The notes under the pieces were generated by a model. It was not told where the DNA came from and ran no database searches. It worked only from the letters and a program-made list of their open reading frames with translations. Positions 9,527 through 17,405 of a stretch of DNA of 64,000 nucleotides are shown here, in pieces. Every line of letters starts with the position of its first letter. Position 1 is the first letter of the stretch. This DNA is from JAABRB01 sp963735025. Its GTDB lineage: Bacteria; Pseudomonadota; Gammaproteobacteria; Burkholderiales; SG8-39. The stretch is taken from assembly GCA_963735025.1 (NCBI GenBank), contig CAVTJG010000010.1, positions 1 through 64,000 of the forward strand, written 5' to 3'. The translations under genes and the position numbers were made by a program.

Positions 9527-11974
9527 ATGCCGCCGATGCATGCGGGGCAGCCAGGGAATGCGGTGGATGACGATCGCTTCCGGTTCTTAGCGGCCTCTCG
9601 CCGCCATCTGCACCCGCATCTGCGCGCTGTCATGGTGCTGGCCGTGCTCGTCTGCACCGCGCTGTGCCTTCCTGTCGCGCTGGCACAGACCGGGCTGCCG
9701 CTTCCTGCGGCTGAGCCAGGCGCTTCCGAAGCCGCAGCCCGGCCGGCATTCGATGCCGGTGCCACGCGCTCGCACGTCCAAGAGCAGCTCGCTCGGCTGC
9801 GCGAACAACAGCTCGAGCGCGCGTCTGCCGAAGTCGCCCCGCCACCCGCGATCGGCGCGACCGAGGTTGACAGCGCGAGCAGGGCGGCGGCGCTACTGAT
9901 CGCGACCTACGAAGAGCAACTCGACCTGCTGGCTCAGATCGAGGCGCAACGGGTGGCGCTGCAGGCCGCCGAGACGGCCGAGCGAGACTGGCCCGGCTTC
10001 GCAGGGAAGCCGCCGTACTCGATCCTGCTGCTCGATGGCGTGCGCGACGAACTGGATCGCGCTCGCGCCGCAGCCGACTTGCTGAAGGCGTCACGCGGTG
10101 TTGTCGACATCGAGCTCGACCGCTTCCGCGCCACCGCGCAGCAGGCCCAGGAAGCGGTCCGCCGCGCGGCCGACGCCGTCGAGCGCGCTGCGCCGGGCAG
10201 CGGCGACTACGCCACGACAGCCTGGCGGCTGGCGGCTGCGCGCGGCCAGGCACAACTGGCCGCGGAAGCCCTGGTGGCCAGCGACCTGGCCGCCCGGCTG
10301 CTCGACGAGAAGCGGGCAGTGGCGGCGCTGCAGCTGAAGCTTGCGCAGCGCAAGCTGGCTGCGCTGGCGGGCAATGTCGCCATCGGCAAGGCCGACATCG
10401 ATGAAGCCAGCCGCCGGCTGGAGGGGCTTCGCGTCCAGCGCGAACGCGAGCTGCAGTCTCTGGTGGCAGCCGGCGCGAAGGCACGCGAGGAACGCGACCG
10501 GGCGTCGAAGGCGCTGCAGACGCTGCGCTCGGGCCCGGCGACAGCGCCGGCTCAGGAGCCGGCGCTGCTGCTGGCACAGGCCAGGCTGCGCACGGCCGAG
10601 TTGCAGGTGCAGGGGATCAACCACCGCGTCAGGATCCTGACGGTGCTGGCGAATCCGTATCACGACATGCTGCTCGAGAGCTGGAACTGGCGCCTGAGCG
10701 CGCTCGAAGGCACCGATGCCACGGCCCGGCAAGAGGCGCAGCGCCATCTCGCCGAGACGGTCGAGTACCTGAGCTTGTGGGCCAGCCGTGCCACCACCGA
10801 AGTGGAGCAGGTGCGCGCGGCGCTGCGCGTGCAGGATCGGCGTGTGCAGGCCGCCTCCGACCCGCAGATCGAAAGGTACGAGCGCCGTGCGCAGGAAGCG
10901 CTGCTGGGCCTCGACCTTGCGCTGGAACGGCAGCGTGACGAGATCGCGCAGCGCCTGGTTCAGCTCGGCCATTGGCAGCAGGAAGCGACCGATGCGCTGA
11001 GAACCCGATCGCTGCCCGAAATCGGCGCCGACCTTTGGCTTCGAGTGAAGGAGACCGCGCGCAGCGTCTGGGACTACGAACTGCTGGCCATCGAGGACAA
11101 GGTCGAGGTGGCCGGCAAAACGGTGACGACCTCGCGCGGCGTCACTGTCGGCAAGAGCATCGGTGCGGTGCTGCTGTTGCTGTTGGGATACCGGTTGCTG
11201 ACCTTCCTGACGCGGCGCAGCGAGGGCTTGCTGATGCGGCGCTTCCAGCTCGGACAGGAGCAGGCGGGCACCTTGCGACGCTGGACGAACGCCTCCGGAC
11301 TGCTCGCGCTGCTGCTGCTCACGCTGAACCTGGCACAGATACCGCTGACGGTATTCGCCTTCGCGGGCGGCGCGCTCGCCATCGGCATCGGCTTCGGCAC
11401 GCAGACGCTGATCAAGAACCTGATCAGCGGCATGATCGTGCTGGTCGAACGCAACATCCGCGTCGGCGACATCATCGAGGTCGAGGGTGTGACGGGCAGG
11501 GTCACGGCCGTCGACGTCCGCTCGTCGACTTTGCGCGGCTTCGACGGCGTCGAATCGATGATCCCGAACGCGATGCTGCTGGAGCAGAAGGTCACCAACT
11601 GGACGCTGACCAGCGCCAAGCTGCGCCGCGTGGTCAAGGTGGGGGTCGCCTACGGCTCGCCGCTGCGCGATGCCGCGCGCATCCTCGCCCAGTGCGTCGA
11701 CCGTCATGACGCCGTGCTGAAGGACCCGGCGCCGCAGGTGTTGTTCGAGGACTTCGGCGACAACGCGTTGATGTTGGGCGCGTATTTCTGGATCGATCTG
11801 ACGCCCAGCGTCAGTGCCCCGCTGGTGATGAGCGAGATCCGCTTTCAGGTCGAGGAAGAGTTCGCTAAGGCCGGGATCGGCATCGCATTCCCGCAGCGCG
11901 ATGTCCATATCGACGCGGCGCAGCCGTTGAAGGTTGAGGTGGTTTCCGCTGCCGCTGGCGGTGCGGCAGCATAG
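9527..11974 (+). CDS. Large mechanosensitive channel of the MscS/MscK type
   Basis: About 815 residues from ATG 9527, seven bases after the hydrolase stop. A signal-like hydrophobic segment (MVLAVLVCTALCLPVALAQ) is followed by some 450 residues of Ala/Glu/Arg-rich coiled coil, as in the periplasmic part of MscK and YbdG-like channels. Then come transmembrane helices (IGAVLLLLLGYRLLTFL, ALLLLTLNLAQIPLTVFAF) and the MscS pore and beta domain (GGALAIGIGFGTQTLIKNL, GDIIEVEGVTGRVTAVDVR, the PNA(M)LLEQKVTNWT segment). Expected to gate ion flow under membrane tension. An earlier in-frame start at 9401 lies inside the previous gene and is less likely. Confidence 0.9.
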   Translation: MPPMHAGQPGNAVDDDRFRFLAASRRHLHPHLRAVMVLAVLVCTALCLPVALAQTGLPLPAAEPGASEAAARPAFDAGATRSHVQEQLARLREQQLERASAEVAPPPAIGATEVDSASRAAALLIATYEEQLDLLAQIEAQRVALQAAETAERDWPGFAGKPPYSILLLDGVRDELDRARAAADLLKASRGVVDIELDRFRATAQQAQEAVRRAADAVERAAPGSGDYATTAWRLAAARGQAQLAAEALVASDLAARLLDEKRAVAALQLKLAQRKLAALAGNVAIGKADIDEASRRLEGLRVQRERELQSLVAAGAKAREERDRASKALQTLRSGPATAPAQEPALLLAQARLRTAELQVQGINHRVRILTVLANPYHDMLLESWNWRLSALEGTDATARQEAQRHLAETVEYLSLWASRATTEVEQVRAALRVQDRRVQAASDPQIERYERRAQEALLGLDLALERQRDEIAQRLVQLGHWQQEATDALRTRSLPEIGADLWLRVKETARSVWDYELLAIEDKVEVAGKTVTTSRGVTVGKSIGAVLLLLLGYRLLTFLTRRSEGLLMRRFQLGQEQAGTLRRWTNASGLLALLLLTLNLAQIPLTVFAFAGGALAIGIGFGTQTLIKNLISGMIVLVERNIRVGDIIEVEGVTGRVTAVDVRSSTLRGFDGVESMIPNAMLLEQKVTNWTLTSAKLRRVVKVGVAYGSPLRDAARILAQCVDRHDAVLKDPAPQVLFEDFGDNALMLGAYFWIDLTPSVSAPLVMSEIRFQVEEEFAKAGIGIAFPQRDVHIDAAQPLKVEVVSAAAGGAAA

Positions 11975-12355
11975 GGCCGTGTTAACTGAGATCGTTCGGG
12001 GGCAGCGAAGTTGATCGGATCCCGCGTACGACTGCTGTACTGCGGAAACCGGTCGTCATCGCGGCGACTTCTCGGTCAACCCAAAGACCGGTTGTGGCCG
12101 TCCAGCGAAGTTCGCGAAGGTCCGCTTCTGCCGAACGTGACCGGCAGGAACGGAGTCGGTGGCGGCCCGTGGGACGCAGGCTAGGCGATGCATACGACGC
12201 GCTGGATGCGAGGGCCGACTCGCCACACATTGAGCGTTAGCGTGGCGAGTGCCTCGCGCGCCCGGTCGGCGCTGGCCGCCCTCGGGCCCTTCTAGCCCGG
12301 GGGTGATGCCTGCCTCCGCAAGGACTCACCGAACGGCGCCCTGCCGCGCCCGAAT
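11975..12355. other. Gene-free stretch
   Basis: About 380 bases after the channel gene with no credible coding region, repeat or RNA seen. Codon-like periodicity is weak in all frames and no motif was recognised. Confidence 0.5.
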
Positions 12356-12509
12356 GTGAACAACCGTCAACGCGCCGTGCGGATCCGACATCCTGCGTAC
12401 GGTTTTGACGGCTTGTAACAGTTGGTCCTGGCCCGGGCTCACCCGATGAGCCCGCCTCCCCCTAGAATCTTCCCCAAAAGGAGGGGCCTTCACTGTCAGG
12501 GAGGCATCC
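12356..12509 (+). promoter_or_regulatory. Repeated leader, copy 1 (upstream of the DUF4258 gene)
   Basis: Contains a TTGACGG and GTAACAG region, a hairpin GGGCTCA-N5-TGAGCCC at 12435-12453, an A/G block AAAAGGAGGGG at 12476-12486 and GGAGGCATCC directly before ATG 12510. The same order of elements with nearly the same spacing precedes 18733 (minus strand) and 19250. Between copies 1 and 3 the hairpin stem is kept while the loop differs (CCCGA, CCTGT), which suggests selection on the structure. Confidence 0.65.
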
Positions 12510-12810
12510 ATGGAGACTGGCCGTCTTGCGCTTCAGCTGCACGGCGCACGCGCGGGCGCGCATGAAGCAGCGCGCGATCGATGCCGCCGCGCTCGAGACG
12601 CTGCTCGACTACGGCCGCGCCGAGCATCAGCCGGGCGGGTCGCAGATCGTGTATCTCGACAAGCGCGCACGGGGCAGGTTGCGGCGCGAGCTCGGCGATG
12701 ACGCCCTCAGGGCGCTCGGCAAGCGGCTGAGCACCTACGCCGTGCTCGCGCGCGACGGCGCGGTCGTGACCGTGGGGCACCGCATCCGGCGCATCCGCCG
12801 GTACTCGTGA
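12510..12810 (+). CDS. DUF4258 protein, start region frameshifted
   Basis: Small basic protein of about 95 residues. Core: FSCTAHARARMKQRAID, then LLDYGRA, QIVYLDKRARG and C-terminal VTVGHRIRRIRR, typical of DUF4258, a family often found in mobile and TA-like contexts. The ATG at 12510 with strong GGAGG is out of frame with this core by one base. The paralogous copy at 19250 has the same ATG in frame, so an extra C near 12535 is likely. Without the indel the frame can start only at TTG 12526. Preceded by the repeated leader. Confidence 0.6.
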
Positions 12811-12817
12811 TCGCCCA

Positions 12818-13030
12818 ATGAGCGCCGAAAACAGCACCGCACTTCGGGAGGTCAAGGCCCAGATCGAGCGCCTGCGCCGCGATCTGCTGGCGAGCGTCGA
12901 GCGGCAGGCCGAGATCGCGGAGGATCTCACGAAGTATGTGCCAGAGGAGGTCCAGGATCGGATCATGGCGAACATCGACGCGGTCCGCGCCCGGCTCGTG
13001 GCCTTTGGCGAGGAGACCGGTCGAAGTTGA
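12818..13030 (+). CDS. Small coiled-coil protein of unknown function
   Basis: 70 residues, seven bases after the DUF4258 stop and likely co-transcribed with it. The sequence is almost entirely helical and charged (REVKAQIERLRRDLLASVER, EEVQDRIMANIDAVRARL), suggesting a coiled coil. A partner or antitoxin role beside the DUF4258 protein is possible from the layout but not shown by sequence. Not recognised. Confidence 0.55.
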   Translation: MSAENSTALREVKAQIERLRRDLLASVERQAEIAEDLTKYVPEEVQDRIMANIDAVRARLVAFGEETGRS

Positions 13031-13182
13031 TTCAAGCGGCCGCGGGGCCGGTGCCCCGGGGCCAATCGCCGAGTTAAGCGACAACTTGCAGGGCGATTCA
13101 CAAGTGCTGCTAAAGCGTTGGCCGTGGCTCGCTCCCCGGAGCCCGTGCCCGACGTCCGGGCATTTCGGGGAAGGAGCCAGAC

Positions 13183-13716
13183 ATGGCCGAGAACGCACCG
13201 CTCGCGGCGATCGCCGCGCATTCCGACGAACCTGAAGCGCTGCTCGAAGCGCGCCTCGCGGCGCGGCTCGGCGAGCTCGCACGCCTGGTCGAGACCGACC
13301 CCGCCTGTGCGCACACGATCGCGCTCCGGCTCGCCCGAGCGCTCTACGAGCTCACCGGCGTGACGCCCACGCCGCAGGTCGGGAACGTCATGGCCGCGAT
13401 GGATTTCGCGGTGCGCGGCCGCTGCGGCTGGGACAGCGTCGAGCGGATGCGTCGACTGACCTGCACCCACTTCTTCAACGCCACGATGTTCGCCCGCAAG
13501 GGGTTTGCCTCGGCCATGATCGCTCATCTCGTCAGCCACTTGAGCGCGAGGAAGCCGGACTACCGGTACGTGGCGGACGGCTTCTGCCGGCTCCTCGAGC
13601 GGCGCATTCCGCTGTACCGCGGGGACATCGCGGTCGAGTTCACGCACGCCGCGGCGATCCATGCTTTTCTCGCCTGCACGGCTGAGACGGTGAAGTTCGA
13701 ATGCGGCCATGCGTGA
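13183..13716 (+). CDS. Hypothetical helical protein
   Basis: 177 residues with GGAG seven bases before ATG 13183. Predominantly helical and Ala/Leu/Arg-rich, with five Cys residues scattered through the chain and a CGWDSVERMRRLTCTHFFNA segment in the middle. No family recognised. It lies between the DUF4258 pair and a Fic-type fossil, so it belongs to the accessory island. Confidence 0.6.
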   Translation: MAENAPLAAIAAHSDEPEALLEARLAARLGELARLVETDPACAHTIALRLARALYELTGVTPTPQVGNVMAAMDFAVRGRCGWDSVERMRRLTCTHFFNATMFARKGFASAMIAHLVSHLSARKPDYRYVADGFCRLLERRIPLYRGDIAVEFTHAAAIHAFLACTAETVKFECGHA

Positions 13717-13944
13717 CTTTGGGTATGGACGACACCCTCCCGGGGGGCGGCCGCACCGCAAGGAGCGACGCTGGATGGCCCCCTTTGCTCGGGCGGACCG
13801 CGAGGCGGACGACCGGACTGCGTTGGCGTTCTTCGCCGCGCAGGACGGGAAACAATCGTCACTGCGCAGACAAAGAAAGAGTAATACAACGGCAGAAACA
13901 AGAGTAATCGTGCAGGCCGATACCATAGTAATCCTCCACGCCCG

Positions 13945-14597
13945 ACGGCGTTTCTCGCCGGCTATCTCCGCAAGCGCTTCGGCAAGCGCTACTGCCTGAA
14001 TCCCGAGGCCTCGCTCCTGCTGCAGACCGGGAACACCGTCGTGCCCCGGCAGGTGGTAGTGGCGACCAAGCTCGGCGGGAGCAACACGCTCGCGTTACCG
14101 CACGACACCTCCCTCCTCGTGTACCCGGACGAGGCCCGGGTCCCGAAGACACGGACCGAGGTGCGCGGGCTTCAGCTGTGGCCGCTCGCCGAGGCGCTGT
14201 GCCGGGTCGGCCCGCGGTGGTTTGCTGCCTACCCGCAGGATGCGCAGATCGCGCTCGCCCAGATCCGCGACGTGGCCGAGCTGCTCGCGGTTCTGCTCGA
14301 AGGCGAGGGGTTCCTCGCGGCCGCCGGGCGCCTCGCCGGCGCACTGCGCTTCTGCGGCCGTGCGGAGGAGGCCGACCGGCTGCTCCGGACCATGCGGGCC
14401 GCAGGCTTCGACGTTCGCGAAGCGAATCCGTTCGAGATCGGCGCGCCGACCCTTGCGCCCTCCGGGGAGCGCTCGCCTCATGCGCTGCGCATCGCGGAGA
14501 TGTGGACGCGCTGGCGCGAGCCGGTCATCGCGGCGTACTGGCGGCGCGGGGCTACTACGACGCCTTCCAAGCGGCGCGCAAGGCATTGTCAAAATGA
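13945..14597 (+). pseudogene. N-terminal fragment of a Fic-family protein
   Basis: The frame reads FLAGYLRKRFGKRYCLNP, then NTVVPRQVVVATK, LALPHDTSLL, LLEGEGFLAAAGRLAGALRF, DVREANPF and MWTRWREPVIAAY. I recognise this as the AbiEi-like N-terminal half of a widespread family of Fic domain proteins. One base out of frame it goes on as AARGYYDAFQAARKALSK and stops. The Fic core (HPFxxGNG motif) is absent and no start codon is visible upstream, so both ends are lost. An AT-richer patch near 13850-13930 lies at its left edge, a plausible rearrangement joint. Confidence 0.55.
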
Positions 14598-14615
14598 CAC
14601 AGATATTCGTACAAT
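14586..14615 (+). promoter_or_regulatory. Sigma-70 type promoter with a palindromic operator
   Basis: TTGTCA (14586-14591), 18-base spacer, TACAAT (14610-14615), eight bases before ATG 14623. The perfect inverted repeat TGTCA-AAA-TGACA (14587-14599) covers the -35 box. The encoded protein starts with a winged-helix domain, so autoregulation is plausible. Confidence 0.6.
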
Positions 14616-14622
14616 ATCAGTC

Positions 14623-15652
14623 ATGAACGTTGACAAAGACGCCATCCGCCGCCGGGCGCTGGATCTGATCGCGGCCGACGGCCACCGTGTCGGCACCCGC
14701 CTTGCCCAGGCCGCCGGGGTGTCCCGCCAGGTCGCGAACGGCTACCTGCAGGCCCTCGCGCGCGACGGGCTGGTCGAGGCGGAAGGGACGACCCGCGCCA
14801 AGGTGTACCGGCTCAAGACCCTCGCGGAGGCCGAACGCCGCTACCCGACCGAGGGCTTGCAGGAGGACCTCGTCTGGCGCGAGTTCGTCGCGCCGGTCGT
14901 CGCGCGATTCGCGCAGAACGTGCGTGACATCTGGCACTACGCGGCCACCGAGATGATCAACAACGCGATCGACCACTCGGGCGCCGCGGAGGTGCGGGTC
15001 GAGGTCTGCAAGAACGCGCTCTTCACCGAGGTGGTCGTCGCCGACGAGGGGGAGGGGATCTTCGTGAAGATCCAGCGCGCGCTGCGCCTGCACCACCCGC
15101 GCGAGGCGATCCTCGAGCTCGCCAAGGGCAAGCTGACCACCGCGCCGGATCGCCATACGGGCGAGGGCATCTTCTTCACCTCGCGCGCGGTGGACGTATT
15201 CGAGATCGAGTCTCATCACCTTGCGCTTCCGCCACGCGCCGCGCGACGAGGATTCGATCGCCGAGCTGGCGGCAGACACGCCCGGTACGCGCGTGCGCAT
15301 GCGCCTCGCCAACGACAGCACGCGTACGCTGCGCGCGGTGTTCGACGCGTTCACCGATCCGGAGGAGCAGACGTTCGACCGGACGGTGGTGCCGCTGCGC
15401 CTCGCCCAGTACGAGGGCGAGAAGCTCGTTTCGCGCTCGCAGGCTAAGCGGGTGGCGCACCGCTTCGAGCGCTTCAAGCGCGTCGAGCTGGACTTCGCCG
15501 GGATCACCGATATCGGGCAGGCATTCGCCGACGAGCTGTTTCGCGTGTTCGCAGCCGCGCACCCGCAGGTCCGGATCGTGCCGATCAATACCGCACCGGC
15601 TGTCGACCAGATGATCCGGCGCGTCGTGGGCGCGGGGCCGGGCACGCACGGT
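14623..15652 (+). CDS. wHTH + ATPase (GHKL) + STAS-like (DUF4325) regulator, one frameshift
   Basis: Residues 1-65 form a winged helix-turn-helix (TRLAQAAGVSRQVANGYLQA). A GHKL-type ATP-binding region follows (N box ATEMINNAIDHSG; G1 box VADEGEGIF; HTGEGIFFTSRAVD). Near 15217 an extra C shifts the frame. Coding resumes at LRFRHAPRDED and reaches the DUF4325 STAS-like domain (VELDFAGITDIGQAFADELF). Family members of this domain order are about 330 residues and probably act as partner-switch type regulators. There is no stop before the MNT nucleotidyltransferase that follows in the same frame, which is unusual. Confidence 0.7.
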
Positions 15653-15970
15653 GTGCGTGAGCCGGCTGCCCGCAGGATCAATCTGGACGAGGGCGTCCTG
15701 AAGCAGTTCTGCGAGCGGCATCGGATTCGCAAGCTCTCGCTCTTCGGCTCGGAGCTCAAGGGCACGGCAGGACCGGACAGCGACATCGACCTGCTGGTGG
15801 AATTCGAGGCCGATGCAAACATCACGCTGTTCGACATGGCGCGCATCGAGATCGAGCTCTCGAGCCTGCTCGGCGGGCGGAAGGTGGACTTGCGCACCCC
15901 CGAGGACCTGAGCCGGTACTTCCGCGACGAAGTCGTTCGCACCGCAGAGCCGCAGTATGTCGCCGGATGA
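15653..15970 (+). CDS. mntA: MNT nucleotidyltransferase (MntA-type antitoxin), fused to or starting within the upstream frame
   Basis: About 105 residues with the MNT signature SLFGSELKG...DSDIDLLVEF and C-terminal GGRKVDLRTPEDLSRYF. MntA proteins AMPylate and so neutralise the HEPN RNase HepT, whose gene follows with a 14-base overlap. No ATG is present where the family normally begins (before NLDEGVL): an ATC stands there. A GTG at 15653 is the only nearby start. Since the upstream STAS-like frame has no stop, the product may be a wHTH-ATPase-STAS-MNT fusion, or a start codon has been lost. Residues GS and DxD needed for catalysis are present. Confidence 0.75.
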   Translation: MREPAARRINLDEGVLKQFCERHRIRKLSLFGSELKGTAGPDSDIDLLVEFEADANITLFDMARIEIELSSLLGGRKVDLRTPEDLSRYFRDEVVRTAEPQYVAG

Positions 15971-16322
15971 TCAGATCCGGATGCGGCATATGGCGGAGGC
16001 TGCTCAGCACGCGCTGGGATTCGTGCAGGAGCGGCAGCGCGCGGATCTGGATACGGACACGATGTTTCGCTTCGCGCTGACGCGCGCAGTGGAAATCATC
16101 GGCGAGGCGGCATCCAAGGTGTCGGTCGCTGGCCGCGCAGCGGCGCCCGCGATCGAGTGGCCGGTGATCGTCGGCATGCGCAACCGCCTCGCGCACGCGT
16201 ACTTCGACGTCAATACGGACATCCTCTGGAAGACCGTTACGATCGCCCTGCCAGTGTTGCTGCAGCAGTTGCGCGCGATCGAAGGCGTTGGCGGAAACAC
16301 GGATCCGGGCGCGGAGGGCTGA
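15957..16322 (+). CDS. hepT: HepT-like HEPN RNase toxin
   Basis: 121 residues, helical, with the RX4HXY motif as RNRLAHAY in VGMRNRLAHAYFDV, the catalytic signature of HEPN RNases. The start ATG lies inside the MNT coding sequence (14-base overlap), giving the usual MntA-HepT order. The middle carries the family pattern RAVEIIGEAASKVS. Intact length, so the toxin should be functional and must be held by the MNT partner. Confidence 0.85.
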   Translation: MSPDDQIRMRHMAEAAQHALGFVQERQRADLDTDTMFRFALTRAVEIIGEAASKVSVAGRAAAPAIEWPVIVGMRNRLAHAYFDVNTDILWKTVTIALPVLLQQLRAIEGVGGNTDPGAEG

Positions 16323-16329
16323 AGAAACC

Positions 16330-16427
16330 ATGGCGATCACCAATCAGGAACGCATCGGCAAAGCGACGGATTTGCTGCGCGCGGGACGCTGGGGGTCTTC
16401 TGCGGGGAGCTTGCCGAGCGCATGTGA
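16330..16427 (+). pseudogene. N-terminal stub resembling a Swt1-type HEPN/helicase defence protein
   Basis: Starts MAITNQERIGKATDLLRAG and, after a one-base shift, reads LGVFCGELAERM and stops. The MxxTNxERxGKAxxLLxxGL start is familiar from Swt1-family HEPN proteins and large DUF499-type proteins in phage-defence clusters. Only about 30 residues remain, eight bases after hepT. It looks like the broken edge of a lost defence operon. Similarity over so short a stretch is suggestive only. Confidence 0.35.
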
Positions 16428-16454
16428 TGCGGACGGTGCTCGCAGTCTTTCGCG

Positions 16455-17405
16455 TCACCTCCCGCTCAAGCTCGCCAGCTCGCTCTTGAGCGCGTCCGCC
16501 TCCTGAAAGAACTCCGCCGCCCCGCGTCCCTCCACCAGGCGGACCGCAGGCACCTTGATTGCAGTCGAGAACGCCATCCTGTTCAGGTCGTCCACCTGTT
16601 CGAGATGCGCATACAGCACGAACAATCCGACGCCAGCGGTCGCGACCGTGGTGGCCGCGAGCGCCGCGCCGCGCCCGGCGTTGCGGAGCGCGAGCGAGAG
16701 GTGGCGCCACAGTCCCCAGGCGAGGATCGCCCACACCGCGGCGAGCGCCAGGTACTCGGCGCCCGGCATCGACAGCGCGAACGCGAGGTAGTCCGACTGA
16801 TCCACCGCGACGAAGATGCCGATCACGGCGAGCGCTCCGACCGTCACATGCGTGGCGAAGCGGCTCGCGCCCGAGAACAGTCTTCCGGCGAGCGCCCATG
16901 CGCCCGCCCAGGCGAGGAGCGCGAGCACGGTTAGGACCGGCTGAGTCGCGAACTTCGTCAGTTCGGTCTTCTCGAAGGTCCCGCTCCAGACATCAAGAAG
17001 GACCACGGCCGCCATGGCCATGACCGACAGGAGAGCGACAAGGGGTGCGCGCAGGCTGCCCGGGCCCGCATCGACGAGCTCCTCGGCAACCGGGTAGGCC
17101 GAAGAGCGGATTCGAAACTCGCTCTTGCCCGCGCGATACCGTGCTTCGGGATCGACGCGCGCTCGTGTGATGCGTTGGCGCGCGCCCGCCCGAAAGAGCC
17201 CGTTTCGCGATCCGGTGTCGACGATCTCCAGCTCCCCGGCCGGCCCGCGCTCGAGGACGAGGTGGTGCGGGGCGAGGTAGGGATCCTCGAGGATGAGATC
17301 GTTGTCGTAGGCCCGGCCGATGCGCACCGGCAGGGTCCGTGCGACGTGGCGCGTGGCCACCTGGCCGTGACGGTCCAGCACTTCGATGTGGATCAGTTCG
17401 TCCAT
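16455..17405 (-). CDS. FHA domain membrane protein
   Basis: 316 residues. An N-terminal FHA phosphothreonine-binding domain (PVRIGRAYDNDLILEDPYLA, HHLVLER, DTGSRNGLF) is followed by about six transmembrane helices (LVALLSVMAMAAVVLLDV, VLTVLALLAWAGAWALAG, VTVGALAVIGIFVAV) and a helical tail. It overlaps the 3' end of the upstream trypsin-like protease gene by 13 bases, so the two are translationally coupled. The protease may be the partner recruited or controlled through the FHA domain. No kinase gene is seen nearby. Confidence 0.85.
   Translation of the reverse strand: MDELIHIEVLDRHGQVATRHVARTLPVRIGRAYDNDLILEDPYLAPHHLVLERGPAGELEIVDTGSRNGLFRAGARQRITRARVDPEARYRAGKSEFRIRSSAYPVAEELVDAGPGSLRAPLVALLSVMAMAAVVLLDVWSGTFEKTELTKFATQPVLTVLALLAWAGAWALAGRLFSGASRFATHVTVGALAVIGIFVAVDQSDYLAFALSMPGAEYLALAAVWAILAWGLWRHLSLALRNAGRGAALAATTVATAGVGLFVLYAHLEQVDDLNRMAFSTAIKVPAVRLVEGRGAAEFFQEADALKSELASLSGR

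Noticed and set aside
10091..11908. A 605-codon minus-strand frame opposite the MscS/MscK-like gene
   Set aside because: Biased composition without motifs; the plus strand carries the channel domain.
13709..13999. A 96-codon gene after the hypothetical protein at 13183
   Set aside because: Overlaps the previous stop, has Arg/Pro-rich translation, and runs out of frame into the Fic-type fragment.
16330..16427. An active BREX or DUF499 defence locus
   Set aside because: Only about 30 N-terminal residues remain; no methylase, PglZ or BrxC genes are present.
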